Notes: generated by a model from the sequence alone, not told the origin. A stretch of DNA of 64,000 nt from Medicago truncatula (GCF_003473485.1 NC_053045.1:61918494-61982493); one strand, 5' to 3'. Counted from the first letter of the stretch, positions 47,193 through 59,410 are shown. A program made the numbers and translations.

Positions 47193-47448
47193 CCCTGTCT
47201 TTATCTTATCTGATCTTATGCGCCGTTTTATTGTCATGAAATTCCAACGCTAAACTCAGGTTCCGCCGTGTTCACTACTATCTCAACCATCAACAACACT
47301 AGTTTCTTCCTCCTTTGTTTTCAATTTTTACGAGGGTAAGTTGGTTTCTGCATCAATATTTTGAATGGCACTTTTTTGGTTTCTGCATCTCTATCTCTCC
47401 CAGTTCAAATGGATCACGGCACTCCTCCAAAAGCACTCAGAAATCAGA

Positions 47449-48624
47449 ATGCGGGGCATAGACCTCCCCGATGACCTGATCGTGGAAGTTCTATCATTGC
47501 TTCCAGTGAAATCTTTGTTGCAATTAAAGTGTGTGAATAAGTCTTGGAATTCCCTCATCTCCGATCCCAAATTCGTCAAATTGCACCTTCAGCTATCAAC
47601 GCCGAACAGGAACCTAGCACTAGTCCAATATGATCGCCCGGATTGCCGTGTCTTAACCTTCCCACTGAATCACTTACTGCATAACCCGTCGACCACCATT
47701 CCCACCCACCAATTTATATGCAAGGATAATATCCAATTCCAAGTCATTGGTTCCTGCCATGGCTTGATCTGTTTGCTCCGTAAATCTTACACATCTGACC
47801 ATACAAACATTCATTTCCGTTTCTGGAACCCGGCCACAAGGGTAATATCAAAAGAATTAGGATCTTTTCAACAATCTAACTATCATGCACATGATAGGCA
47901 TAGGTACATATTTGGTTATGATAACTTCACTGGATCTTACAAGGTAGTGTTAATGTGTTCTGGCAAGGTGAAAATTTTCAATATAGGTGATAATATTTGG
48001 ACTGAAATTTCAAGTTTTCCTCGTTTTGACCACGATGTTTCTCTTGGCTCTGATCGTGTGAATAATGGAGTGTATTTGAATGGAACTGTTAACTGGATTG
48101 CCTTTCAAGATGATTTGAGTTGTAGTACTTATTCTTGGATGCAGAGGGATACTACTCTTGAGCAATATATGATTATCTTGCTTGATCTTGGTACGGAGAC
48201 ATACAAACAATTGCAGCCTCCTCGTGGTGATGGTGTTAATTTAGTAGTTCCACGTTTTGAGCCAACTATTGCTGTCTTAATGGATTGTTTGTGTTTTTCT
48301 CACTATGTTAAGAGAACTCATTTTATTATATGGAAGATGACAAAATTTGGATTTGAACAATCTTGGACTCAATTTCTTAAAATTAGTTTTCAGAATCTTC
48401 AAGTAGATAATAATTTTAGTGACTGGAATCAGTATCAGACATTTATGTTCCCATTGTGTCTTTCTGAGAATGGTGAGACACTGATATTGGCAAGCTCTCT
48501 GCCAGGCCTATGCCAAGTAATTCTCTATAATTTGAGACGTAATAGAGTAGAGAGAACTAAAGATCTTGGAAGGATATGGTCTTTCGCCAAGGATTATGTT
48601 GAAAGTTTGGCTTCAATTCGTTGA
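47449..48624 (+). CDS. F-box protein (F-box-associated domain), intact copy
   Basis: It is a probable SCF ubiquitin-ligase substrate adaptor. The N-terminal F-box (DLPDDLIVEVLSLLPVKSLLQLKCVNKSWNSLI, shown in parts) covers about residues 4-44 of 391. The associated domain follows with GSCHGLICLL, FWNPATRV, FGYDNFTGSYKV, YLNGTVNWIA and the C-terminal KDYVESLASIR. The open frame extends upstream to 47365, but a donor-like GGGTAAGT near 47335 and an acceptor-like CTCTCCCAG ending near 47401 suggest a 5' UTR intron, so I prefer the ATG at 47449, directly before the F-box. It is clearly paralogous to 31687-32775 and retains the C-terminus lost there. Confidence 0.9.
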   Translation: MRGIDLPDDLIVEVLSLLPVKSLLQLKCVNKSWNSLISDPKFVKLHLQLSTPNRNLALVQYDRPDCRVLTFPLNHLLHNPSTTIPTHQFICKDNIQFQVIGSCHGLICLLRKSYTSDHTNIHFRFWNPATRVISKELGSFQQSNYHAHDRHRYIFGYDNFTGSYKVVLMCSGKVKIFNIGDNIWTEISSFPRFDHDVSLGSDRVNNGVYLNGTVNWIAFQDDLSCSTYSWMQRDTTLEQYMIILLDLGTETYKQLQPPRGDGVNLVVPRFEPTIAVLMDCLCFSHYVKRTHFIIWKMTKFGFEQSWTQFLKISFQNLQVDNNFSDWNQYQTFMFPLCLSENGETLILASSLPGLCQVILYNLRRNRVERTKDLGRIWSFAKDYVESLASIR

Positions 48625-49593
48625 AAGGAAGTTCCTTTATGATGTGGTGGGCTTGACTTTGAGCATTCAAACGTGTAACCAAACACTCACCTCTAAGTGT
48701 GAATCTCAATTGTTTGGGGATCTGGTCAGTAGTTATCTCAGAATGGCGTTTTGGAGTAGTGGAGGGGGTTACTACCATTGCTTAATTGTTTGCATACATT
48801 GCTACATTGTGAAGAGTACTGATTAGCATGATTCATATGTATTCACATTTTGGGACCATGTTGGTATGCCACAATAATTCTAATTTTAATTCTACGTGTA
48901 TTACGTAAGTTAATACTATTAACCTGTTTGGTACAGCGGTGTATTAGCATTTTCCACGTCCCGAGGCATTTTGAAAGTGAAAATAAAGAAGCTACCATTT
49001 GTAGCTTTTGTGCAAACGGCGTTTTTTTCTATTTCCACCGCCACAACAAACACGTACTATATCTCTAATAAATATCTTACAACATAAAAATAATAGAGTA
49101 AAGATTCCTTATAGTCTTTCAAAAGAAAAAGGCCCGCTAATAGTGTTTGAGAATTACGTACCAACTTGGAACACATTCGTCCTTACTAAAAATTAAAATA
49201 GACTTGTGTTCTAGTTTCTGTATTTTCTTTTCTCATAAAAGTTTTCAATCAATAATTTAAAACCACGCTGCCCTGGCTTGTTATTTTCATCTTGGCAATA
49301 CCATGAACAAGACATGGAAAGTCTTTTTCCAAGAAATAATGTTTGTGTCTTCCAAAAAAGTTAGTTCAATAACGCAAAGCCAGGCTAAATACAATACAAG
49401 GAAGAAAAGCTACTTAGTTTTGTATATAGTATAGAGTAGATATAATGTTAGTTTTGTATGCATACAAAACGAACAAATGAGTTATTTGACTTTATTTATT
49501 TAACTCCAATGTTGTACACGTTGCACATGTTTGTCTCACGGGTGCTTTAGTTTTTCAGTAAGCTGAACTGTGAAACCAAACCAATCATCAACC
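48625..49593. other. Intergenic between F-box and BNR copy 2
   Basis: Contains the 3' UTR of the F-box gene and the promoter/leader of the BNR gene. Frames at 48566-49196 are unrecognised. About 1 kb separates this pair, against about 8 kb in the upstream pair. Confidence 0.5.
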
Positions 49594-52287
49594 ATGTCTC
49601 TGTTTCTTTCCTTTCTCCATATAGTCTTCTTAATCTCTTCTATCATTCACACTGCTTACTCATTTTCTGGGTATATATTTTTACATTGCCGATCCATTAT
49701 TATATCTATAAAATTTTCTTCTTCATATTCACTAACCTAGGTGCTTGACACTGTCTATAAGAAGCAACCATTACAAATTTCTGCAGGCTAAACTCTACAG
49801 AAGCTCATGGTAAAGGCTACATACAAGGGCTTGTTGTCGAAGAATTCACTTTTCCTGCAAAATCATCAGTTCCCTTCAATAGTTGTCATGCTTCTACCAT
49901 TGTTGAGGTCATTCATTACAAAGTGTGTTTTTTTTTTTCCTTTCATTTTTAAGGTAAATAATATAAAAAACCTTTTTTTTTTTTTTTATTTTTTTTTTTT
50001 ATTTCACTAGGTTGGGAAGGGTCATTTTTTGGTTGCCTATTTTGGAGGCACATCAGAGGGTGCACCTGATGTGAAAATATGGTTGCAGACTTACAAGGTA
50101 CATATAAACAGTTAAATTTACATGATTGTGTCTCTACACGTATATACACCTGTAATTAACCAACATTTGGTTAGTCATAGATTTGAAATCAGACTCTTTT
50201 GTGTGTGCAAAAAACTTGGTTGAGAGGGGAGGACTCTCAGTGTGTGCTCAACAAATTCCCCAATAGAGATTTGTTGACAATGGCCCTGTTTGGTTAAATA
50301 ACTTCATTTGCAGCTTATAGGATAAAAGCTTATCGTGATAAGCACTTAGTATAAACTATCTTGGAGAGTTTATGAAAATAAGCTGAAAACAACTTATCAT
50401 CGTGTCGAACTGTTTTCATACGTTCTCCCGATAGAGTCTCACAAATACTTATGTCAGTGGATAAGCTCAGATGAGCCAATTCGAGCAGGCTCAATATCAT
50501 CTCCTCTCTGCATTATATTTGTTTCCTGTTCCTGTCTTTGGAGTTTAGAACATTGGAGGGAGGGAGGGATTGTTACTTGAATTTAAGTTTTTGACTGCTT
50601 GTTTTAATATTGTGAATGGAAATTCGGTTGGCAGAATGGAATATGGCAAGCACCTGTAATTGGTGATGAAGAACCAAATGTTCCTATGTGGAATCCTGTA
50701 CTGTTCAAACTTCCATCAAATGTGTTACTCTTGTTCTACAAAATAGGCCAAGATTTTCAAAAGTAATATTTCTATCCTTGCATTTCATTTTTCATATATG
50801 TATGCATGTGTGTGCGCTCGCGCGCGTGTATTTTGCAATCTATGGTAGGGAGGTGCTTTTGAATTAATGCAATTGAGGATTCAATATGAACCTAAAGAAA
50901 TTGGCTTATTTTATTCTAGATGGAGTGGATTTATAAAACGCTCATATGATAAAGGAATTACCTGGACAGAAAGAGAACAACTTCCACCTGGTATATTAGG
51001 ACCTATAAAGAATAAGGTATAACAAAATCCACACAGAATAATTTTTAGCTAGGAGTATTGAATTCATAGTCATGAAAAATTTATGATCTTAGTAGTGAAT
51101 TCAACTTGTTTTTGTTTAGCCGATCTTGCTGGAAAATGGTGACTTACTTTGTGGATCTTCTGTCGAAAGCTGGAACTCATGGGGATCATGGGCAGAGGTT
51201 CCTAATCGAACTGATCTTAATCATTTAATTAATACTGATATTAGCTCGTAATATAATTATATTCACTAGTTGTTGCATTATAACAGGTGACAACAGATTT
51301 TGGAAAGACATGGAGAAAGTATGGTCCAATTTATATCAAGAATAATCCTCTAGGTGTGATTCAACCTGTACCATACCAGACTGCAAAGGGGACACTGCGC
51401 GTCTTGCTTCGATCCTTTACTGGAATTGGTAGAGTTTATATGTCAGAATCCTTTGATGGAGGCAAAACTTGGGGGTACGCAGAACCTACACAGCTTCATA
51501 ACCCAAACTCAGGTAAAGTTTTTCCAATTTATTTATGTTGCTTGTATTTATATCGTTGAAGTTATCATCATATGACAAGTAAAAATTCTTAAGTGAGTTT
51601 TCCTATGTGTTATGTGCTACACTAAGATGTGTATTTTTTAATATCCTCATGTGTTGGAAAATGTGAATAGTCAGTCTTACATCGACTAAGAATTGACTAA
51701 ACGAGTCATATATAAGAGACGTGATTTACAAGATTCATATACTTGGTGTCTTAAGGTTAGTTTAGCGTTGGTGTCAGACGTAGTTAGTCCCACGTTAACT
51801 AAAAATGACCTAAATGAAAGATATATAAGAGGGTGATTCGTCGTTGTTGCTACTGGACCGACTTGCATTAATAGCTTATAATATAAATTTCCTTTTATTG
51901 TATTAGGTATTGATGGGATTAAGCTTAAAGATGGTCGTCTATTGATTGCATATAATACAATTTCAAGGGGTGTGCTTAAACTTGCTCTCTCTGAGGATGA
52001 TGGTGATTCATGGCACCAGGCACTTACATTAGAGGATACTGTGGGAATGGAATTTTCATATCCTGCTGTTATCCAAGCTAGTGATGGGAGAGTCCATGTC
52101 ACCTATACATATAATAGAACTCAAATTAAGGTATATATATTATGCATATGGCAGTTATACTTTCTTCTTTTGATGGCATTAGCATCATTCTGTAAAGATG
52201 ATGGCATGCATTTTTTTATATAATTGATTTGACTAACTTTTTTCCTTGTTTTTATTTGGACAGCACGTTGTTGTTAGGCCAAGGTGA
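49594..52287 (+). CDS. BNR/Asp-box repeat (sialidase-like) protein, copy 2, nine exons
   Basis: A predicted secreted or lumenal beta-propeller protein of unknown substrate; sialidase activity should not be assumed in a plant. Exons: 49594-49670, 49787-49907, 50011-50097, 50635-50762, 50920-51016, 51120-51197, 51287-51512, 51907-52130, 52264-52287. All junctions are GT-AG and phases match, giving 353 aa. Exon 1 encodes a hydrophobic signal peptide ([16 protein letters not shown], then IIHTAYSFS). Four Asp-boxes are present: [24 protein letters not shown] and SEDDGDSW. Other landmarks are [29 protein letters not shown] and [14 protein letters not shown]. The protein ends HVVVRPR. Intron 7 (51513-51906) carries LTR-like repeat sequence near 51660-51840. 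The copy at 40670 has the same exon phases. Confidence 0.92.
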
Positions 52288-52359
52288 TGCAGACCAACTT
52301 GTTTTTTCAGACAGAGAAGCATAGAAAACTATACAATTTATGCATGCAATTCATATGGC

Positions 52360-52905
52360 CTTTTTTTGTGAATGAAAAGGGGGCAAGCCCCGACAAAAAG
52401 AAAAACGAAAAACTAGAAGCCTATAGGAAAGGTTACAAAACTACGATCAGCCAACAAGGCTTGCGACACAATGCTAGGAACAATTCCAGACGACCTCAAA
52501 TCAAATTTTGCAAAAGCATCTGCAACTTGGTTAGCCTTGCGAAAAATATGTTGCACCTTATAACTCGACAAATCTCAAACGCAATCGGTGATTTTGAGAA
52601 ACCAAGAAGCAATGACGACTTCTTCCACACCCCTTCAAAATGAGCGAAAGAGCAGCTTGAGAATCTGATCCAACCACTATCTTTCTAAATTTATACTCCA
52701 GAGCGCTTAAAGGCAAAATGTATAGCTCAAAGTTCAGCCACTGATAGAACAAGCACCAAAATTAGATGACAAACCACACGAGTAATTTTCGTCTTGATCA
52801 TGGACAACCCCCACCACACGTTGCACGACCTCCAAAATCGGTAACAGCGCCATCTCCATTAAATTTAAGCCAACATTCTTACAGAACCAACCACACACTG
52901 CTACT
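52360..52905 (-). pseudogene. LINE 3' relic with RNase H-like domain
   Basis: On the minus strand, fragments in different frames read KFNGDGAV, GVVHDQDENYSCG, FRKIVVGSDSQAALSLI and a later segment matching the end of the plant LINE RNase H (RVT_3-type) domain. At least two frameshifts and internal stops are visible. It starts about 75 bp after the stop of the BNR gene and therefore probably lies in or next to its 3' UTR. Confidence 0.75.
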
Positions 52906-54425
52906 TAGACTCTCCACATAATTATGATGCAAATTTAACTTCAAATTTTGATCAATTTTTTTAAAAGGGGGTCAAGAATGTTCTCCATTCTTCCCCTTCG
53001 TAACTCATATCCAGTACTGTCATTTGATTGTAGATAATTTGTCTTACCAATTAAGTTGCGCTTTAAATTTAAACGAGAATAGAATGGTTAAAGAGAAGTT
53101 TGTCTAAAAGAAGTTCAACGAAATATAGTTATACATAAGTTAACTTTTGAGTTATCATGGATATAGATGAACTGATTTCTAGCTTGGCAACTTATAATTG
53201 TTCGCTACGAGTTAAAAAAATATTATAACAACCGAACTAATTGGTTTGTTGTTCATTATATATATGTTGTAGGAGTATAACTTATTATGCTATATACAAC
53301 ATTGATGGTGACAATTTATTATGATCTTAGAAAATATTCATTTATATGGATAGGAAATTTTAATTTTTGAAGTATCACCCATGAGTCAAGTATTATTTCT
53401 TGCATATGCATGCATAGTTAGATTAATTTCAGACTAGTAATGATATTCTTAAAGAAAATAAAAGCTGGTGGCCATATCCTGTCAGGTGATGCAGAAACAA
53501 ATAAACATTTCAAATCAGTGGCATTATATTGTAGTTAAAAGTTAAAAGTTAAAATTAAAATTCGTTGAATGTGAACGCAACATGTAGTGATCAATCATCC
53601 ATCTGCCAATCACAGCCGTGACATGACATTGATATAGTACGCGCAAACAACAGTTACGAGTGGATTTTGATTTAGGTCAACACTTCCACATAACAGTGCA
53701 TTTTTTAGGGCTCAAATCAATTTTGCTTTCTTATCTATGTCGTTTTCTTTCATTTTTTCACATTTACACCAGCAGCAACCCTCATCACGTTTTTGCATTA
53801 ACTAAAACCTACTTTTCTTTCTCTTTTTATCACCTAGTTAGATTAGTTAGGATTTAGTTTATCTAATTTTTTTTTTTTTTTTTTAAAGTTGATCAAATTG
53901 ACTATATAATTTTTAATGTACAGCTACTTAATGTAATAATTCTCTCGTAATCAATATTATTGTTTCCATTTCATTTTTCGAATCAAGAATTTAATACTTT
54001 CACTCCAATTTCTACTTTACTTAACATGGAATGGAAAAGTGATTCAAGGTGTGTTTGGTTATGCCATAACATAATTCTATTTTTAATGAATTGATTTTGT
54101 AAAATCGTCTATGGATAAAAGTGAATCGAAAGCAAAATAATTTATGTTTAGATATTATTTATGTAAAAATGGATTTAACAATAAATTTAAAGTCTAAATC
54201 ATTAAAAAAAATTAGTCTAAAATCAATTGTAGAAGTCAAAAACCTACAAATTCTAGCTTCTACTATAATCAATTCTACAAGAAAACAATTAATTTTCACT
54301 TGAATAATTCAAACATAAAAAAGTCAATTATACGACCTCTAAAATTAATTTTGAGTCCTCCAACATACTACACAGAAAAACAAAAGGAGCAACAACATAA
54401 ATAGAAAATATTGGCTTTATTATTT
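52906..54425. other. Intergenic, nothing recognisable
   Basis: AT-rich DNA. 54050-54310 has the look of a MITE half (GGTGTGTTTGGTTATGCC, AATTGATTTTGTAAAATC). There is no gene. Confidence 0.5.
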
Positions 54426-54600
54426 GAGAAATGATATTTTGACAACCAACAACTTATGTGACAACTTTATCTCTTATACTCACATTATTTTTTTACTTTC
54501 TCTCTCTATTGTTTTAGTTTCCGTGTCACTATCTACTTTCCTTTGTAAATTAGTGGTTGTCACAAAAGTTGTCATTCAATTAGTTGTTCAAATAACACAG
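54426..54600. mobile_element. Short MITE, copy 4
   Basis: Ends GAGAAATGATATTTTGACAACC and GTTGTTCAAATAACACAG, with a TTTCTCTCTCTATTG centre that is the reverse complement of the centre in the other copies. It is in the opposite orientation to 59411. Confidence 0.7.
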
Positions 54601-55301
54601 CTCTTATTATTTATATCAAAGAAAAAAAAGTCAAGGGCATGCTCATGTAATGGAAAAGATCCTTACTCTTTGTTAAGACAACTTAGTTCGTGACTACAAA
54701 GACATTGATATGTAGGGAGTACAAATATAAATTCTGTAAATTTCAAGTACTATTTAGTATGTGGCAAAAATAAAAATTTGAAGCAATTATAAAAGAGTGA
54801 ACATTAAAAGTTTTTTTTTTTTTTTGAGGGGTTTAAAAGAATTAAATAACCTCAATATTTATAGTGATATCAAATTGAAAAATTCACAAAATTTGACCTT
54901 GAATTTGTACCGCGCTATCAAAAAGATCTCTAACTCTATTAAACTCTCAAATTAGTCTACATATTTAATCACTTACTAGTATCAATTTAGTATCATATTT
55001 TAACTAGTTACTGTCAATTTGATTTTTAAGCTTATTCACTTACTATCACTTTAGTCCCTAGCAAAAAACCTTTTTAAAATATTCATAAAGTCAATGACCT
55101 ATTTGAGAGTGAACTACAAAATCAAAGATTAATTTGATAGTTTACTCAATATCAAATTCATTAAATTACTTCTCATGAAAACATTGAATTAAGTTGCTTT
55201 CATTTTAATTATAAAGATATTGATAGATAAACAAGTTTAAATATTTTATTTGCTTTTAAATTCTTAAATAAATTAAAGCAAAAAACTTGTGAATGCAAAT
55301 A
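54601..55301. other. Intergenic, nothing recognisable
   Basis: AT-rich DNA with short poly-T and poly-A runs. No gene, RNA or inverted repeat that I can support. Confidence 0.5.
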
Positions 55302-55340
55302 TTTGCAAATGAAAAGTATATATAATTTGCAAATGAAAAG

Positions 55341-56244
55341 TGTTGTTTTTGGATTTTAAAATTACGACAGAGCTTTGAAACTATTACCGGGGTGAGTCAC
55401 GACCAGGTCGCTTTCTTTAAGACGTTTCGCGGCACTACCTAAATTGTGCAAGGTAGACTAGCAACCGCGCCGTCTCCAGGATAAAACAGCCCAGATTCTT
55501 TCTGTACGATTAAAGGCTGCACTGCTAGAAATCGCTCGAGAATAACACCTCAATATGGTTTCGAAAAACCACTCTAATATGGCACGTAGACCACTCAAAA
55601 AACCAAAGAAGGAGGAAGAAAAGAACAGTTCGTCAACACAAACCGAGGGAGATGAGAAGGGGAGAAAACCAGAGAAGAGGATTCGATTCTCGGTTTTGGA
55701 GTGAAGAATGCTAATCCCGAGCTCTCTATTTATAGAGGGGATTTGACCTCGTTTTATCCGCCGACCCGGTTCGCGACCCGCCAACGTTAGCCCACGACCC
55801 GTAACGGTAACCCACGACGCGGAAACGTGGAGCTGAAGCATGCGCGTGTGGAAAACGTGTGAGACTTGGTCTCTGCGTGGCGGGAATCTCGGAGCAAAAA
55901 AATAAAAAATAATTTTTCATTTTTCTGAGCACCAAAAAATATATTTCTTTATAGACAAGCCCAAGCCGGTCGGACGGTGGCGTTGCGCGCGCGTGTGTCT
56001 TATATATAATTTTTTGCAAGCGTTCACTCCGTTCACAAAAGTGTGTACCCCAAAGGCACACCCTTGGAAGTGATATCCCACATATATAAACACTACTAGA
56101 GTGTGTGATCTACCCAATGTAGGACATAAAATTTTCAATTCACACTTTACACTAGTTTCTCCATTCTTGTGTTTACATTCCAAAGGCTCCACAAACCAAC
56201 TAGTATACTCCAAGTTTTTTCCAATATACACTAATGTTCCAACA
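55341..56244 (-). mobile_element. Solo LTR, probably Ty1/copia (904 bp)
   Basis: The ends are TGTTG...CAACA inverted termini, with the 5-bp TSD AAAAG at 55336-55340 and 56245-56249. No internal region, PBS or second LTR is adjacent, so this is a single LTR left by LTR-LTR recombination. The region is markedly richer in GC than its flanks. Transcription direction is minus, judged from a TATA box at 55727-55736 and the downstream leader-like sequence. Assignment to copia is inferred from the short TG...CA ends and general appearance. Confidence 0.85.
55727..55736 (-). promoter_or_regulatory. LTR TATA box
   Basis: CTATAAATAG on the minus strand, centrally placed in the solo LTR with GC-rich sequence upstream and a transcribed-leader-like C/T-rich stretch downstream. 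Confidence 0.65.
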
Positions 56245-56283
56245 AAAAGTATATATAATTTGCAAATGAAAAGTATATATAAG

Positions 56284-57599
56284 TAAGTATAAGTAACATC
56301 ACAAAACCAGAAAGAAAGTTTAGACAAGTACATTATATTAAATGTGAGGACGTGTAGAAATATCGTGAATCAAAACATAAAATTAGTGATATAGGTACCA
56401 ACAATGACATACTATTTTTTTTTTATAATCTTCTGATTTTTAAACAAAAGTATCATATAATTTTTTTTAGGGGATATATAATTTACTTGATCTTTATTTA
56501 TTTATTTAATAAATAGTATAAAATTTAAGTTTACAAATACTCTTCTAGACATAAGTTAGATTAAAATATACTATAACATTGGATGCTCATTGCGACCACT
56601 TAACTAATTTAATTCCAATCATCTGCGTTGAGAGACAAAGGCATCAAATTGTATATATACCTTCAGCCTTAAGGACAAAGCATAATGATGAAGAGGAAAT
56701 TTCAAAGAAGAAACCAAAGAATGTCAGACTTGAAAGTGAGATGAATTAATCACCAAAACGCTGACGCCATAGGGTTAATTACCATAAAAAAAAACCGTGT
56801 TAATTATCAAACTATAAAAGTACAAAATATATCGACAGCTGAGCTTGGTATACTATGCTTAGTTTAGAAAATTTATGATTTAACTTTAAGTACAAAATAT
56901 ATACAATAATAATAGTAATAAAAAAAAAAAAGTTATGACATATATTTACTTAAGTATGACAGGCTAATAAATCTAAAAGACTTTTTTGGTGGCGGAAAGT
57001 CTAGATTTTTAGATTTTTTAGTTAAATATACTTTTAAAGAAAAATCATTGCTCTATTTTATTTATCTGATCTTACATGAGCATGACATAAGCTAAGTGCA
57101 TATTAACCCTACTGGTTGACTTGCCCTAATTATTTCAAAAAACGAATTCAAAGACCTTGAATATCTATCCTCCTTTTTCCGTGTTGAAAATATTTTGATG
57201 ACTTAACTATATAGTGCACCACAATGAATCAATTCAATCCAAACCACATATTAATCTTCAAGTCGAATGAATTGTGATCCTTATAGTATTTTGAATAGCT
57301 TGAACCATAGTATGGTTGGGGTTTGTCCATGAGGTTTAGTTTAACCTAGCATCCTTGATTAACAATGTTTCAAATCTCACGTAAAAATATCAGTGTCACT
57401 TTAATTAATTCTAATAATAGTTTCCTTTATTCCAATCGTCTTTCAAAAAGAAAGAATAGTATGGTTTAACCATTTAGTGATTCTCTTTTAAAAGGGTTTG
57501 ACTTAATATAAATAAATGAAACAATGAAAATTGTAAACTTATACAATAGGAGTGCTACTAGTTTTACTATATCAATCTATCATTTGACTGAACTCAGTG
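56284..57599. other. Intergenic, nothing recognisable
   Basis: AT-rich with scattered A-tracts. No supported gene or repeat. Confidence 0.5.
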
Positions 57600-57761
57600 A
57601 TGTCGTTATCGTCTATCCCAGGGATCCCTGCTATTAAATATACACCTAAACCCATAGATGTATTCAACAATGGTGATAGCAAAGGACAGAGATTATCCAA
57701 TGCAATTATGAATTTGGTTGGAAGTAGTTTAATTCTCAATATATATTCCATGCATTTTTAA
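57600..57761 (+). CDS. Small open frame of 53 codons, unknown
   Basis: ATG to TAA encodes MSLSSIPGIPAIKYTPKP followed by a hydrophilic middle (DVFNNGDSKGQRLSN) and a hydrophobic end (LVGSSLILNIYSMHF). Base composition is less AT-biased than the surroundings, with protein-like sequence. No family is recognised. It may be a captured exon or a chance frame. It is reported only because it stands out in a gene-poor stretch. Confidence 0.25.
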   Translation: MSLSSIPGIPAIKYTPKPIDVFNNGDSKGQRLSNAIMNLVGSSLILNIYSMHF

Positions 57762-59088
57762 TGTGTAGGTCCTAATAATTAAAATGAATGAGAATAGCAA
57801 TGAATATTGCTAGCTTCCTGAGCAGTACATTTTACTAAAAATGGCCTATATATGTTTTTACCTGTCATCTAGGTCACTAACTTCTAAAATACTCCTAGTA
57901 CTCTAAATATAAGCCTTATTTGAAAAACTATTTTATCTATAAATGTTAGTGTACTTTAAATTACTAGATATATAATTTATTTTTGTACAAAAAAATAGTT
58001 TTTGAGTGACTTTTAAAAAATCTAAAATATTCGGGCCAAAAGTTGGGGGTGCAAAAAGTGATTCTCCTATGATACTTCTTTTGAGTCGCTTAGCATGCTT
58101 TTAGCCGATGCAATTAATGAACGAACCTTCAAAAAAAAAAAATAACCCTCTTTTTTTTAGGAAAATAATTACGCTCTCTTGATTATCCACTACAAATATT
58201 ATTATTAGATAGTTTAAAAGTTCACCGATATGTACCATAAATCCTAACTTAACTCATAAAATATCAAAATTGTTAGATTTGATGTTTTTATTGTGGTTCG
58301 AACTTCGGCACCTCCACTTTTTGCGTGTGAATTATGATAATGATTTTGTCATTTTCTCTATGTAACAAAAAAAAAAATATGTGAAAAATGATTTCTATAT
58401 TCCCAACATTTTTGAAATTCAATCAACTTTTATAGCGAGTATCTCCAGTCCATTGACACTGGCAATTAGCAAAAGCGAGTATTATGGATCTTTATTTATT
58501 TATTATATTTGTCTTTCAGATAAAGTTAATTATTTTTTTATTTATTATAAGGAGGTACACTATGGAATATTTGATTTAAAAAATAATAATGGAAGTGCAT
58601 TAGTGCAATCATTGGGAATGCATAGTCAATTGTTTAATTAAAATTAAAATGAAAGAGCAAAATTTGAATAGTAGTAGAAAATTAGACTCCTAATTAAAAA
58701 CAATACTTTATTTAAAAATAATCTAAACAACCCTAAAAAAGAAAACCTCATTTGTATATTAGGTGGTCTAATTTGACCAATGACCATATACGTTAGTTAT
58801 ATAACATATTTTGATCATATTTTTCTAATACAATATAAAAAAAAAATGTTTTTGTATCAATTGTAAGATTTGTTTCAATAAATATTTTTCAAAATCAATT
58901 TTTCATAATTTCTACTAACAGATAATTAAATATATTAAAAGTCAAAATTATACGATAAAATGTGTGAAATAATCAAATAGGATACAATCAATTTAACTAT
59001 TGATAGCGCTATCGTAGTTAGAAAATTGCTCTTTTCCCAACAAAAAAAAAAACTCACTTTCATATAAACTAACAAAGATACCTCCACG
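57762..59088. other. Intergenic, one unrecognised open frame
   Basis: 58381-58641 is open for 86 codons on the plus strand without an ATG start or a known domain. I do not call it a gene. The rest is AT-rich. Confidence 0.4.
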
Positions 59089-59311
59089 TGACTTAAGTGA
59101 TGCTGATGTTAAACAAAACGTGACTTAAGTCACATTCGCTACATTGACACGTCCTACATGAGTTAACTCTCGTATGTTATAACCCAACGTGAGTTAACTC
59201 ATGTAGGTTATAACCCCGGCGTGAGTTAATTCATGTACGTTATAACTCAGCGTGAGTTAACATTTGTAGGTTATACTTCAGCTTATCGAACGTGAGTTAA
59301 CTCACGTGGAG
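59089..59311. repeat. Minisatellite with palindromic core
   Basis: The core GTGAGTTAACTCAC-like palindrome recurs about every 30-40 bp (near 59157, 59188, 59220, 59251 and 59291), joined by GTAGGTTATAACCC-type linkers. On the left two related GTGACTTAAGTCAC-like palindromes occur (near 59090 and 59119). See the finding below. Confidence 0.8.
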
Positions 59312-59410
59312 AGTATTTTGGTCAGTTTGTTTGAGAGTGAACGTTTTTTTTTTTTGGGAGAAGAGTAATTTTCTTGTAGTACGGTCAAATTTATTAGGGC
59401 CTTTGGTATT

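Larger units (their letters stand above)
55302..56283. repeat. 24-bp tandem array interrupted by a solo LTR
   Basis: The unit TATATATAATTTGCAAATGAAAAG is partly present at 55302-55316, complete at 55317-55340, complete again at 56250-56273, and continues as TATATATAAG. Removing 55341-56249 makes the units contiguous. Confidence 0.88.

Noticed and set aside
59089..59311. CRISPR-like array
   Set aside because: Linkers are themselves repeated, the context is a plant genome, and there are no cas genes.
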